Assembly: GCA_958296105.1 (NCBI GenBank)
Contig: OY282441.1
Coordinates: 1,877,800 to 1,941,799 of the forward strand
Length of the DNA stretch: 64,000 bases
Reading direction: 5' to 3'
Origin: an uncultured Dehalococcoidia bacterium
Lineage (GTDB): Bacteria > Chloroflexota > Dehalococcoidia > Lucifugimonadales > UBA1123
Translations under genes and position numbers: made by a program
The notes under the pieces: generated by a model
Database searches by the model: none
What the model was told of the DNA's origin: nothing
Seen by the model: only the letters and a program-made list of their open reading frames with translations
In this document: in pieces, positions 21,342-31,277 of the stretch
How the letters are laid out: each line of letters starts with the position of its first letter
Numbering within the stretch: position 1 is the stretch's first letter

Positions 21342-22574
21342 TTACAGCTTCAGGTCGAGCGTCGGCCAGCGCGGGATTTCGTCTTCACTGACATTCATAG
21401 CGGAGAGCGCAGCGTTCCAGAATTTCTTGAAACTTTTTTCCGTGACCGGCTGGAAGCCGTGAGCGAGTATCGAGGTGTTCCGATCAGACAGCTGAGCGCT
21501 GACGGCGTCGTACACGCCAGCCTGTTCGCGCAGCGTGTCATCGTCGCTGAATTCCAATGCGCGGTACAGCTTCTGAACCCCGAGCTTGTACTGACCGTCG
21601 CTCCCCGGTTCGCCGAGCCTGTTTATGACTTCTTGCCGTCGGAGCGCGGGGAAGCAGTCGAGCGTCACCCTGCCCATCTCCGCCCCAAAAGCCTGCTGTA
21701 CCAGCTGCTGCCCATGAAGCTCGACTGCGCGGTAGAGCCTTCCGACGGCGTCGTCGTAGCGCGCCTGATCTGCCCTGCGCTCCGCGTTGGCGAGCAGCTC
21801 CAGCAGAGTTTCACGCCGTCTCGGAGTCTTTCCGCCGTTATTCACATCGTCGTGGACGACGCGCCAGCGCTTGGAAAGAGACTCCAGCGCTTTATAGATC
21901 GAATAGTCGAGGCATTTGCAGCAGCGGTTGAATCTCTTGAGCGCTTCATTGAATCGGAACCGATCGGACTCCCCCAATGCCTGCGCAAGGCTGCTGAACG
22001 CTTCCAAACGGCTCTTGTGAGACTCGTGGCAATTCTTGCTGGCTTCCCTCAGAGTCTGCTCGGCAGCGTCGGCGTGGAACCCTTCCAGCAGCAAGTTCGC
22101 GCGTTCGAGCTCCCTCACCGCGTCTGCGGTCAATGGATTTCCGGTAGTGACGACTTTCTCGAATCCATCGAGCACCACACCGAGATCCATAGCGCTTCTC
22201 TTGTCGCCGCCTACGTAAGTGAGGGTATTGAATCGCTCGACAGCGGCTAGAGCAAGAGCGGACGACATTGCCTTGGTGCCGCCAGTGATGTCCACGTACA
22301 CACGCACGGGATCCAGCCTGCGCTCGTTGAGCCACCGATCTATACCCTCCCGAATTTCCCTGTAGCATGTTCCAATGTTCTGGTGATCTGATATTTCCAA
22401 AGGCTTGTACTGGGGAACGTATCCCAGCGCAGGTAGAATCTGTTCCCCCACCTGTGACCTGGAACTGCCGGAGACGACGAACAGGACGTCAGCAGGGCTT
22501 TCCCGCTCGATCGCCTTTATCACCGGCGCGGGTGTGCCACCTACGCTAACGACCATCCCATCCATAGCAGTCAT
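21342..22574 (-). CDS. CARF-HEPN cOA-activated ribonuclease, Cas02710/Csm6-like
   Basis: The start at 22574 is set by a TGATG overlap with the csm4 stop, giving 410 residues. The N-terminal half looks like a CARF Rossmann domain: an opening VVSVGGTPAPVIKAI strand-loop, a LFVVSGSSRS strand and the ligand-site motif DITGGTKAMSSA (95-106). The C-terminal half carries an R-x6-H HEPN motif (R365 to H372, RNTSILAH followed by GFQPV), as I recall it from the TIGR02710 family. Such proteins are activated by cyclic oligoadenylate made by Cas10 and then cleave RNA non-specifically. The gene is translationally coupled to the type III module, so it is the natural effector of the GGDD-containing Cas10 upstream. 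No ring nuclease is visible. Confidence 0.88.
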   Translation of the reverse strand: MTAMDGMVVSVGGTPAPVIKAIERESPADVLFVVSGSSRSQVGEQILPALGYVPQYKPLEISDHQNIGTCYREIREGIDRWLNERRLDPVRVYVDITGGTKAMSSALALAAVERFNTLTYVGGDKRSAMDLGVVLDGFEKVVTTGNPLTADAVRELERANLLLEGFHADAAEQTLREASKNCHESHKSRLEAFSSLAQALGESDRFRFNEALKRFNRCCKCLDYSIYKALESLSKRWRVVHDDVNNGGKTPRRRETLLELLANAERRADQARYDDAVGRLYRAVELHGQQLVQQAFGAEMGRVTLDCFPALRRQEVINRLGEPGSDGQYKLGVQKLYRALEFSDDDTLREQAGVYDAVSAQLSDRNTSILAHGFQPVTEKSFKKFWNAALSAMNVSEDEIPRWPTLDLKL

Positions 22575-23533
22575 CAGTCGCCCTCCCCTCTCCACATCAT
22601 CGGAGCTGCGAGCGCGAACGCCGCCTGAACCGGGTGGACGCCCATTTCGGCGAGCTTGTCGCGGTCGTCCTCGGACAGCAGACGCTCCGGCCCAATCGCG
22701 CCGCCGTAGAACGGCTTGGGCGCGCCGCCCGTATGGAAGCACGCGCCCGCCTCCAGCATCACTTGAGGACGCTTGAACACGGCTGTCGCGTGGAACTCCG
22801 GAGCCATCTTGCCGTACTTCACGAAGCCGCGCCAGAAGCCTTCCACCGGATCGCCCGCCGCCGGCTGGAACGTCGAGAGAGATACGAACCCATCCGCAGA
22901 GGGAACGTCATCCAGCTCCGGACACGGCTCTGGCTCTCCATCGAGATCGAACCCTCCGTGACCTGTCGAAGCCCGCGCCCCGTAGCCGACCTGCCCCAGC
23001 GCCGTCAGCGCCCGCGTCAGTATCTCCAGCCCGTCATCGTCCGCCGCGCGCGCGTACAGCGTGAGCCGTCCGTTCTCCGGATCGCTCAGATCGGAATACG
23101 CCACTTCGAACAGACCGCCCTCGTCGTTCGCCGAACCCGTCTCGCGCGAAACCGAATTCCGCATCCGAACGTGATTTCGTATGGATACGCCCGAAGCGTC
23201 CTTCAGACTCGGCTGCGTCCCCTTCTGCGTGGCCATGAAGTCTTCGGACGAAAGCAGGCGCAGCTTCTTGACCCTCTTCCGATCCTCCGGCGCCCAGCCC
23301 CAGAACGGCAGCGGCAGGCTCGCGGGCGCGGGCAGTGAATCCGCGGGGAAGGCGTCCGATATGACGAAGCGCGGCTCGCCGGCAAGCCACGGTTCGAGAA
23401 AGTCGCGGCGGAGAGCCGCAGCGCCGTTGGACCGCGCCCACGCCACCGCCAGCGCGCCCAGCAGCGAGTCGGCCTGCCAGGGCGTGATCCAGACGCCGAG
23501 CGGTCTCAGCCTCAGCCTTACCAGTGTGTCCAC
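22574..23533 (-). CDS. csm4: Csm4-like (Cas5 group) type III effector subunit
   Basis: The likely start is GTG at 23533, overlapping the csm3 end by 16 bp and giving 319 residues, normal for Csm4. The sequence begins VDTLVRLRLRPLGVWIT and contains FISDAFPAD-like and PLPFWGW segments. It ends with the typical Csm4 stretch ATAVFKRPQVMLEAGACF followed by YGG and HPVQAAFALAAPM. Csm4 binds Cas10 and caps the 5' handle of the crRNA. No Csm5 homologue follows, which is unusual for type III-A. The GTG start is inferred; a downstream start is possible. Confidence 0.87.
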   Translation of the reverse strand: MDTLVRLRLRPLGVWITPWQADSLLGALAVAWARSNGAAALRRDFLEPWLAGEPRFVISDAFPADSLPAPASLPLPFWGWAPEDRKRVKKLRLLSSEDFMATQKGTQPSLKDASGVSIRNHVRMRNSVSRETGSANDEGGLFEVAYSDLSDPENGRLTLYARAADDDGLEILTRALTALGQVGYGARASTGHGGFDLDGEPEPCPELDDVPSADGFVSLSTFQPAAGDPVEGFWRGFVKYGKMAPEFHATAVFKRPQVMLEAGACFHTGGAPKPFYGGAIGPERLLSEDDRDKLAEMGVHPVQAAFALAAPMMWRGEGD

Positions 23534-24192
23534 GGCTCGCCGTCCAGCTCGAAGTCGTGGAAGCTCACCGCGCCCGATCCGCGGCTCGTGCCGCCGCCCA
23601 GACCGGTCATCCCGACCATCCTCAAACCGTCCGCCACCACCGCCTGAAGCGCCGCGCCGCCGCGCTGAGCTTCGCCGCCCCTGTACGGCGCGTACTCGAA
23701 GCCCTCGTCCAGATCGTACACCTGAAGGACTATCTGCATACTGAATTCCGACCCCTCGACCACGCGCTCGTTCGAGCGAGGATGTTCGGCGCCGCCCTGC
23801 TGCCGATTGATGATGTTCTCCGTCTTGTTCTCGATGCGACCGCCCTCGACCAGCTTGCCGTCTCTGACGATGATGCGAGACGGGCCGAGCTCGCTGCTCG
23901 TGTTCATGTGCGCCCCGAACACGCGGCATACCGGGCAGTCCGTCTCCGCGCATCCGCAGGGCTGGTGCTGGTTTCTGCCCTCTCTGCCGAACTTCCCCAG
24001 CTGCCTCTCCAGCTCGGCGCGTATCTTCCCCTTGAGCGACGAACCCGGAATGTAGGGCTTGTCGCTCGCCGGATTCTTGATTACCGGATTGTCCGAGCCG
24101 CCTATCTTCAGCTCGTCCTGCGAGCCGCCGATGTGCAGGCCGCTCTCGCAGCGCGCGGTGAAGGTTATGCTGTGAATATCGGTTCTCCGCAT
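23518..24192 (-). CDS. csm3: Csm3-like (Cas7 group) backbone and target-RNA nuclease
   Basis: The 224-residue product shows the Csm3 pattern: SGLHIGGS at about 17-24, SDNPVIKNP with Asp34 aligned to the known slicing Asp (D33 of Streptococcus thermophilus Csm3), then YIPGSSLKGKIRAELE. Four cysteines (79, 81, 86, 89) just before RVFG form the zinc site often seen in this family. The C-terminal GLGGGTSRGSGAVSF is the glycine-rich RAMP loop. Csm3 polymerises along the crRNA and cuts bound target RNA every 6 nt. A G-rich Shine-Dalgarno precedes the ATG. It is the only Csm3/Csm5-type gene here, so the filament would be built from a single Cas7. Confidence 0.93.
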   Translation of the reverse strand: MRRTDIHSITFTARCESGLHIGGSQDELKIGGSDNPVIKNPASDKPYIPGSSLKGKIRAELERQLGKFGREGRNQHQPCGCAETDCPVCRVFGAHMNTSSELGPSRIIVRDGKLVEGGRIENKTENIINRQQGGAEHPRSNERVVEGSEFSMQIVLQVYDLDEGFEYAPYRGGEAQRGGAALQAVVADGLRMVGMTGLGGGTSRGSGAVSFHDFELDGEPWTHW

Positions 24193-24202
24193 CGTTCCCC
24201 CC

Positions 24203-25060
24203 TCATCTGTCTCTCATATGAGCCGCGCCGAAGCCGACCAGCGCCTCGAAGTGCGGCATGAACCCGCGCAGAAACGCGGCGCGCTGGTCGGTCGAAGACG
24301 TGACCCTCTCGACGTTGCGCTCGATGAACTGTCGGAACTCTCGTGGAATGTTGCCAGACGATTCCGAATACTGGGCGAAAGCGGAGAGCTTTACGAAATC
24401 CGCGGCGACCTGCTCCCAGCTCTCGCCATCGTTGAGCCTGCGCTCGATATCGCGGCAGTGGTTGAAGAAGCGGCGCGCCTGTCCGCTGGTGAGACGCGGC
24501 TGGGCGCCGCTCCTCGTCATGAGCCTTGCCATGCCATCGACAGGCTCTTTGGATACGAATTTCGTCTCTAGGCAGAGATTGTCCCCATCCGTCACGAAAT
24601 AGGAATCGGGCAGCTCCGGAATGCCCCGTCTTCGCGGTCTGTCGGAGGGTCGGCTGCCGGATGCTCTCTGACTGCTGAAGCAGTCTGAACACAGCCGGTG
24701 ATTCGGCTGCATTGGCTGAAACGACTTGCCGCACCCATTGCACTGAGCCGCCGCTCCTGCTGGTCTGTCAGAGGGTCGGCTGCCGGATGCTCTCCGACTG
24801 CTGAAGCAGTCCGAACACAGCCGGTGATTCGGCTGCATTGGCTGAAACGACTTGCCGCACCCACTGCACTGAGCCGCCGCCGTCCCTGCTGGTCTGGCAG
24901 GAGATCGGCTGTGGCAGTCTGCGCACAGCCTGTGATTAGGCTGGGCTGGCTGAAACGACTTGCCGCACCCACTGCACTGAGCCGCCGCCGTTGCTTCTCT
25001 CCTTTCCGGTTCGGCTGGCACCTCTATCCCCGCTTTTATCAACGCTTCTCTCATACTCAT
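24203..25060 (-). CDS. csm2: Triple zinc-finger domain fused to Csm2-like small subunit
   Basis: The start at 25060 follows GGGAGG by 6 nt and gives 285 residues. Residues 29-127 hold three near-identical units of the form CxGCGKSFQPxQPNHRLCxDC (Cys at 29/32/46/49, 65/68/82/85 and 107/110/124/127), joined by Ala/Pro/Ser/Arg-rich linkers. The DNA of the units is also nearly identical (24661-24975), so the duplication is recent. The last 110 residues are helical, with LTSGQARRFFNHCRDIERRL and ADFVKLSAFAQYS, and match the pattern of Csm2/Cas11 small subunits, which line the crRNA-target groove. Its position between cas10 and csm3 agrees. Usual Csm2 proteins are about 120-150 residues without zinc fingers. 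Csm2 assignment is fairly likely; the role of the fingers is unknown. Confidence 0.8.
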   Translation of the reverse strand: MSMREALIKAGIEVPAEPERREATAAAQCSGCGKSFQPAQPNHRLCADCHSRSPARPAGTAAAQCSGCGKSFQPMQPNHRLCSDCFSSRRASGSRPSDRPAGAAAQCNGCGKSFQPMQPNHRLCSDCFSSQRASGSRPSDRPRRRGIPELPDSYFVTDGDNLCLETKFVSKEPVDGMARLMTRSGAQPRLTSGQARRFFNHCRDIERRLNDGESWEQVAADFVKLSAFAQYSESSGNIPREFRQFIERNVERVTSSTDQRAAFLRGFMPHFEALVGFGAAHMRDR

Positions 25061-25070
25061 AGCTGCCTCC

Positions 25071-26549
25071 CTAACTCCCGCGCGTCGCCAGCAGCGCGTA
25101 GCGCAGGCTTGCGGCGGCTTCACTCGCGCGCTGTTCGTCGCCGTCCATATATTCCAGAACTCCGTTCGCCCAGCTGCGCAGATCAGGGCTGCGCGCGTTG
25201 CGCTCTGTCTGATACGCCCATCGCGCCGCTCTCGACGGGCTGTCGCTCTCTGCCAGTCTCAGCAGTCTGTGCAGCAGCGAGCGTGGAACTCGCCCACCTT
25301 CCGCCTCCGCCATGTCCGCCAGCCGCTTGCCGTCTCCGACAACGGTCGCGTGTCTGTCCCAGCTCCAGACCGCGTCCAGCGCGGCGCAGCTGCTCTTGCC
25401 CTCGCGCCCCTTGGCGATTTCCAGCAGCTCCTCGCCCCGTTCCACCGCGTGGCGAACGGGTACGCGATACGGCGTCAGCGCCACGCCGGCGCTCAGCGTC
25501 AGCCCGTATCTCTCGCCCGGACCCTTCCGAAACTCCTCCGCCAGCGCACCCGCGAAATCGAGCGCCGCGTCCCACGGTCCGACCAGCAGCAGATCGTCGC
25601 CGCCAGCGTAGACAGTGTAGATCGAATGGTAGAGGTCTCTCAGCATACCGTAAATCCAGTCCAGAAAAAACGTATGCAGATCGCTGCTGAACCGCCTGAG
25701 ACTCTCGTAGGTGGCGTCCGACTTGGCGACCTCGCCGACTCTTACGCCCATGTCGTCCACATCTGCCTTCAGAACGGCGAGGCGATTGTCTCCGCGAGCC
25801 GTCTCGGATATCTCCTCGAAGGTCAGCGCCTCGTGTCCATTCGGAGCGCGCGGAATCCAGCGGCGAACGCGGAAGGCGTCGCTCGCCTCACGCGGCAGCA
25901 CGTCGAAGTCCACCCCGAGCGCCTGCGCGGAGCCGTCTTCGCCCTCACTGGGGCGCATCCACTCCCATTGAGTCAGCGCGTCGCCGATCCTGCGAGCTTT
26001 AAGGCAGGCTTGGCAGTAGAGAACGCTCACGTCCTCGTCATCCTCGTCGTGAACTTCGAGTGCGCCACTGGCTCGCCCGCAGACATCGCACGGCTTGCCG
26101 AGCGGCTGCTGGCTCAAGCCGTCTTCGCGCCACCCGCCGCCGTTCTGCATTACGGAGAACCCGGCGCGGCGTTTCCGATACTCCAGACGCGCGCGAGCGT
26201 CCTCCGGCGTCTCGCCCCAGCCGAGCGAGACCTGAACCTCGCCGCCGGTCTCGTCCCACACTCTGCGCTGGAGATCGGCATTGAGGTTTTCGAGCTCGGC
26301 CGCGTCCGCCGCATGTTCGATGCGAACGAGGAAGCCGCCGCCGCCCTGAACCAGAACATCGCGCTCGGAGACGTCGAAATTCGCCTTGACCATGACGAGC
26401 GCGGCATGTTCGAACAGCTCCAGCAAGAACGACCGCGCTCGCAGTCGCTTGGCTTGAGCCTTCCCCGCGCTCTTCACGCCCAGCACATAGCTCTGTATTC
26501 CGGAGAAATCGCAGGCTAGGAGCATGTCTTTGTTCGCATCGGTTGCCAT
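25071..26549 (-). CDS. cas10: Cas10 with active-looking GGDD palm and no HD domain
   Basis: The 492-residue product is short for Cas10 (often 700-900). It starts directly with the first palm motif, DFSGIQSYVL (14-23), with no HD nuclease domain before it. Two Cys pairs (154/157 and 179/182) form the usual zinc site. ADVDDMG (262-268) and YAGGDDLLLVG (GGDD 316-319) are the cyclase motifs, all intact, so it should convert ATP to cyclic oligoadenylate on target-RNA binding. Loss of the HD domain implies no Cas10-dependent DNA cleavage. It follows csb2 by 15 bp and precedes the csm2-like gene by 10 bp. An AGGA lies upstream of the ATG. Confidence 0.93.
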   Translation of the reverse strand: MATDANKDMLLACDFSGIQSYVLGVKSAGKAQAKRLRARSFLLELFEHAALVMVKANFDVSERDVLVQGGGGFLVRIEHAADAAELENLNADLQRRVWDETGGEVQVSLGWGETPEDARARLEYRKRRAGFSVMQNGGGWREDGLSQQPLGKPCDVCGRASGALEVHDEDDEDVSVLYCQACLKARRIGDALTQWEWMRPSEGEDGSAQALGVDFDVLPREASDAFRVRRWIPRAPNGHEALTFEEISETARGDNRLAVLKADVDDMGVRVGEVAKSDATYESLRRFSSDLHTFFLDWIYGMLRDLYHSIYTVYAGGDDLLLVGPWDAALDFAGALAEEFRKGPGERYGLTLSAGVALTPYRVPVRHAVERGEELLEIAKGREGKSSCAALDAVWSWDRHATVVGDGKRLADMAEAEGGRVPRSLLHRLLRLAESDSPSRAARWAYQTERNARSPDLRSWANGVLEYMDGDEQRASEAAASLRYALLATRGS

Positions 26550-26564
26550 GAGAGATATCCTATA

Positions 26565-28046
26565 CTATAGGTTTGACGCTGGAACGAACAACCCAAGCCC
26601 GTAATGGCAGGCGAAGCCTAGCGCGATGGGGCCGTCCACCGACTGATCGAACTCTATTTCGAAACTGTACGCGCCGCCACCTCTGGATCCGCCGCCCCTA
26701 CGATGTCTGAAGAACTCGATAGGGCGGATGCCGTCCGAGCGACCGCGCCTCATCGGAGGAATGGGCGCGTGTCGGTCTTGAATCAGAATCTCATCCGTGT
26801 CTGACAGATGAGACCGCAGCGACACCTCGCGCCTGATCTGATCTTCGGGTCCGTCTACCATCATGCGACGCTGGCCGTTCTCGTCCTTCGGTCCGCGGAA
26901 TTTGACGTGGCGCGTGAGAACGTAAGGGGTCAGCGACCGCCAGCGTTTCGAGACGTCGAACAGAGGCGAGACGCCAACGAAATCTTCGACGCCCCCATGC
27001 GACTGGTAGGCGAGCTGTACGGGATCGCGCCCGCGGCCGGGGGGTTTTAGCTTGGTCAATGATGCGACTGCCTTGAACTCCTTTGCGGTCAAACCCTCAG
27101 GGGCCCACACGGTGAGATGATCGAGCTTGCCGTCGCCCTCCTCGTCAGTGGGCAGGTAGAAGGCGTGTTTATGTCCCTTCAGCGGTTTCCCCGATTCGTC
27201 TTTGCCGGACAGGGTTTCTGAGCGCCCATTATCATTCTGCCGTCCGAACTTTGCCATCGCAGAGCTGCGCGCCAGTTCTCCCCATCGAAGCGTGTCTTTG
27301 ACCATCGGCAGAACGTTGCTGGACAGCGCGAATCTGACCACGTTAGCACCTTCTCCGCTCTCGGTGCGCCGCGGGCGATGGGAGCGAAACTCGGTGAAGC
27401 AGTTGGCTTTGCGGGTGTACATCCACCACTGAGCGCGTTCGGGATCTATCCGCCCGGCGCGTCTCAACTCGGAGGTCTCGATCATTAGGTCTTCCAGCCG
27501 AATGGGTGTGCGTGGAACGAGTGTCCGAACCGTTTCGATGTCACCCTCAGGGAGCGCGCCGTTTTCCATCGGGGCTGAGTTGGGTTTAGGATAGCTAAAA
27601 GCGAGACTTGATTCCACCCAAGACTCTGCGCGCCCTAGGTAGGGCATGTTGCGGAGGATGGCGGACAGGTCGGCGGTCTGCTGATGGTCTAGCTCGACAC
27701 CCTGCCATACCGCATATACGGGCTTTTGGGGCTGTATCGCCACGAACGAGTCTATGACCAGCGTAGTGCGCTCACGGCTGCCCTCGTTGTATGGCATGTA
27801 GTGCCTGGTGTGAGCGGTGGATGCGGGCGGCAGGCTGTAGCTCGGACGCTCGGACGCCAGCGATTCGAGTATTGGAGCGACGCGATCCGCGGGAATGTCC
27901 GGCAGTGTGCGCCGCCACGTGGCGACGATTGCCCTGAGTATTCGCCACGGCGAGGGGGGCCACTCCAGCACTCCCTCGTTGACGTGTCTGCCCCATTGAG
28001 TGGCGTGGTAGCGGTTGGCTGTGAAATCGAACTGGATCGTCAGCAT
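26565..28046 (-). CDS. csb2: Csb2 (Cas5-Cas6 type, GSU0054 family), type I-G
   Basis: The 493-residue product begins MLTIQFDFTANRYHATQWGRHVNEG followed by EWPPSPWRILRAIVATW, the characteristic Csb2 opening. The C-terminal end has a glycine-rich loop (RRGGGSRGGGAYSF) and ALGFACHYGLGLFVP, a RAMP/Cas6-type motif. In type I-G, Csb2 combines the Cas5 role with crRNA processing. There is no separate cas6 in this operon, so Csb2 probably also makes the crRNAs used by the type III subunits. The start codon lies 6 bp after the csb1 stop. Confidence 0.93.
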   Translation of the reverse strand: MLTIQFDFTANRYHATQWGRHVNEGVLEWPPSPWRILRAIVATWRRTLPDIPADRVAPILESLASERPSYSLPPASTAHTRHYMPYNEGSRERTTLVIDSFVAIQPQKPVYAVWQGVELDHQQTADLSAILRNMPYLGRAESWVESSLAFSYPKPNSAPMENGALPEGDIETVRTLVPRTPIRLEDLMIETSELRRAGRIDPERAQWWMYTRKANCFTEFRSHRPRRTESGEGANVVRFALSSNVLPMVKDTLRWGELARSSAMAKFGRQNDNGRSETLSGKDESGKPLKGHKHAFYLPTDEEGDGKLDHLTVWAPEGLTAKEFKAVASLTKLKPPGRGRDPVQLAYQSHGGVEDFVGVSPLFDVSKRWRSLTPYVLTRHVKFRGPKDENGQRRMMVDGPEDQIRREVSLRSHLSDTDEILIQDRHAPIPPMRRGRSDGIRPIEFFRHRRGGGSRGGGAYSFEIEFDQSVDGPIALGFACHYGLGLFVPASNL

Positions 28047-28052
28047 TGCCGT

Positions 28053-29072
<1,020 letters not shown>

Positions 29073-29099
29073 CTATTGAGTCAATTCCGACTCGGGTTC

Positions 29100-31277
29100 C
29101 TATTGCCTGTCTTTGGGCGGTCTCAGCGCGCGCTTGGCGAGCGCTTTCGTTGCCCTTTTGTTCAGCGGAAACAGCAGCGCGGCGGCAAGGCGAAGCCCCA
29201 ACTGTGTTCCGTCGGCAATGCCGGGATCTCTGGACAGGGGCTGAAGTCCAGACGATACGAGACGGCGGTATGCCAGTCGGTAGGCGTCTTCGACTCTGCC
29301 CGCTCGCAGCAGCGGAAGCATGGCGGGTTCGGATGAGATTTCAACGTCCTGATCGAACTCGCGCGGCAGCAAAGTCAGCTTCATCGCTGCATAAGCAGTC
29401 GGCAAGTAAGCAGTCGGCAAGTCGAGCGGCGGGCTAGACTGTGGGGATTGCTTGGAATCGTTTTCGTTACGGCGATGCCGGTAGCGAATGAACGACAGCG
29501 GCAGAGCGAGGTCCACTACGCGCTGAACATCCACGGCGTCGTTCAGGAACGCTACGATGTCGCCGAGCCGAGCCGAGTACGTAGATTCGATGGGCGGGTG
29601 ATTCAGTCCTTGCATACGCCCATCGAGGCAGCGACGCTCCAACACTGCAAGCATGTTGGCTAGAGTGTCTCCCGCGCTCCAGACGAACGACCTGCTGGAC
29701 TCGTCCCACTCGGCGCGCTGGCGTTGATGGGTTTTCACTGGTTCGAGATTCTCGCGGATTGGCCCAACCTTGCGCTGTCCATCTTTGGGTTCGTGAAGGA
29801 TGGACGCTAGGGATCGCGCAAGTCTAAACTCCGGCGTGTCGTCATCTGCGTGTTTCAGCCATTTCTGCCTGAGCGTGTTGAGCGGTGAGACTTTCTCACG
29901 GAGACCGGACTTCCCAAGCCAGCGTTCGGCGCGACCGACCGCGATCAAGACGTTCTGCAAATCGCGGGGCTGACCGCGTTGGCAGAACTCGATTATGGCA
30001 TCGTCTATCTGCCTGAGCATAGACCCCAGACCGGCCGGGGCGTTTCTGCCTGCTATGTTTCGTCTGAGACTGTCAATCCACTGGTCGAGATCGAACAGCA
30101 CGTTAGCGCCGTCCACGGTGTCGTTGCTCTGTCGAATACGGAAACGGCCAAGTGGGGCGGCAAGGTACGCAAGCCCGTTCCGCACCAAGAATCCGTATCT
30201 GTGAAACTGGGAGACGCCCCGGTCGGTGCCTAGCCCGGCGACTGCGCGCGCGAAGTCTGTGCCTGTCGCAACCTGCCGCCGCCCGATCTGAGCGCGGCCT
30301 TCGGATACGAGTTGTCTCAGCTCTCTGAAGCTGGCGGGCCTGTCCCACACTGGCGCCCAGAACTCGGCCCTCGATGCGTCTCCGTACTCGGAGTCCGAAG
30401 CCGTTCCGTAGCCTCCTGCGGAGTTGTCCACCGTGAAGGGGAAGACCGCTTTGGATTGTGATTGCGCCGACAGCCGTCGGGCGGCCGCGCCCGCGAACAG
30501 CAGCGCGCCTTCGAACATCAAGACGTAGTCCCAGGGGTTGGTCAGCGAGGCGTCGTTGAATCCAGTGGATGCGTTTGCTCCTCCGACCCCACCGGGGTTG
30601 AAGAATCCGGTCGAGCGATTCTTCAGGAGTTGTGGAGAGCCTTCGTCGAACAGCGCTGCGCCCAGCCTATCGCGAGCTATGGTCAGCCCGTTGCGCCGTT
30701 CATCCAGGTTCAGCGCCGAGGCTACGTTCTGCATGTAGTTGTTGCTGAACTCCAGTCTGCCGTCGTTCCCCCCTGTGCCGAGCAGTGGAGGGAACTTCGC
30801 GCCGTCGGCTGTCAGCACATACGAGGCGTCGAGCCAGTCCAGAGCGTCATCGGGAAACTGGATTCTGCATTGAGCAAGTGTCCATGTTTTCATATTCGCT
30901 TTCTTGGACCACTGCATACTCTCGGCTTGGGCCAGCACGCGCCTGCCCGTCGCTATTGTCTCGTACCACAGACCGAATCTTGGAGATTCGATGTCCAGAA
31001 TCGCGTCCATTGCCTTGGAGTTGTCCTTGGGGTTGAAACCGCTGCCACTGTTCCACGGCGACACGATGGGCGTGGGCCTGTACTCATTCAGGAAGAAGTC
31101 CAGCAGGGCGTCGCGGTCGAGCGTCGAGCTCAGGAAGAACAGGTCGTTAGCCCACCAAGCGCGGGCCTGCGGGTCTATCTGCTCAGCTACTATGCGGAAG
31201 ATGCCGAGAGCCTTGAGATAAGACATCAGTGGCTCGGGGGCGCATCCGCTCAGTTCGAGTTCGTGAAGTTGGTTCAT
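29100..31277 (-). CDS. csx17: Csx17 (Cas8u2) large subunit, type I-G
   Basis: The start at 31277 overlaps the cas3 stop (ATGA), giving 725 residues. The N-terminus MNQLHELELSGCAPEPLMSYLKALGIFRIVAEQ matches the family's usual opening. Next come RAWWANDLFFLSS, STGFNDASLTNPWDYVLMFEGALLFAGAAARR and QFHRYGFLVRNGLAYLAAPLGR, conserved-looking segments. The C-terminus (REFDQDVEISSEPAMLPLLRAGRVEDAY) is also typical. It would serve as the Cas8-like subunit for PAM and target recognition and Cas3 recruitment. Residues 650-670 contain a small duplication (LPTAYLPTAYAAMK). Confidence 0.93.
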   Translation of the reverse strand: MNQLHELELSGCAPEPLMSYLKALGIFRIVAEQIDPQARAWWANDLFFLSSTLDRDALLDFFLNEYRPTPIVSPWNSGSGFNPKDNSKAMDAILDIESPRFGLWYETIATGRRVLAQAESMQWSKKANMKTWTLAQCRIQFPDDALDWLDASYVLTADGAKFPPLLGTGGNDGRLEFSNNYMQNVASALNLDERRNGLTIARDRLGAALFDEGSPQLLKNRSTGFFNPGGVGGANASTGFNDASLTNPWDYVLMFEGALLFAGAAARRLSAQSQSKAVFPFTVDNSAGGYGTASDSEYGDASRAEFWAPVWDRPASFRELRQLVSEGRAQIGRRQVATGTDFARAVAGLGTDRGVSQFHRYGFLVRNGLAYLAAPLGRFRIRQSNDTVDGANVLFDLDQWIDSLRRNIAGRNAPAGLGSMLRQIDDAIIEFCQRGQPRDLQNVLIAVGRAERWLGKSGLREKVSPLNTLRQKWLKHADDDTPEFRLARSLASILHEPKDGQRKVGPIRENLEPVKTHQRQRAEWDESSRSFVWSAGDTLANMLAVLERRCLDGRMQGLNHPPIESTYSARLGDIVAFLNDAVDVQRVVDLALPLSFIRYRHRRNENDSKQSPQSSPPLDLPTAYLPTAYAAMKLTLLPREFDQDVEISSEPAMLPLLRAGRVEDAYRLAYRRLVSSGLQPLSRDPGIADGTQLGLRLAAALLFPLNKRATKALAKRALRPPKDRQ

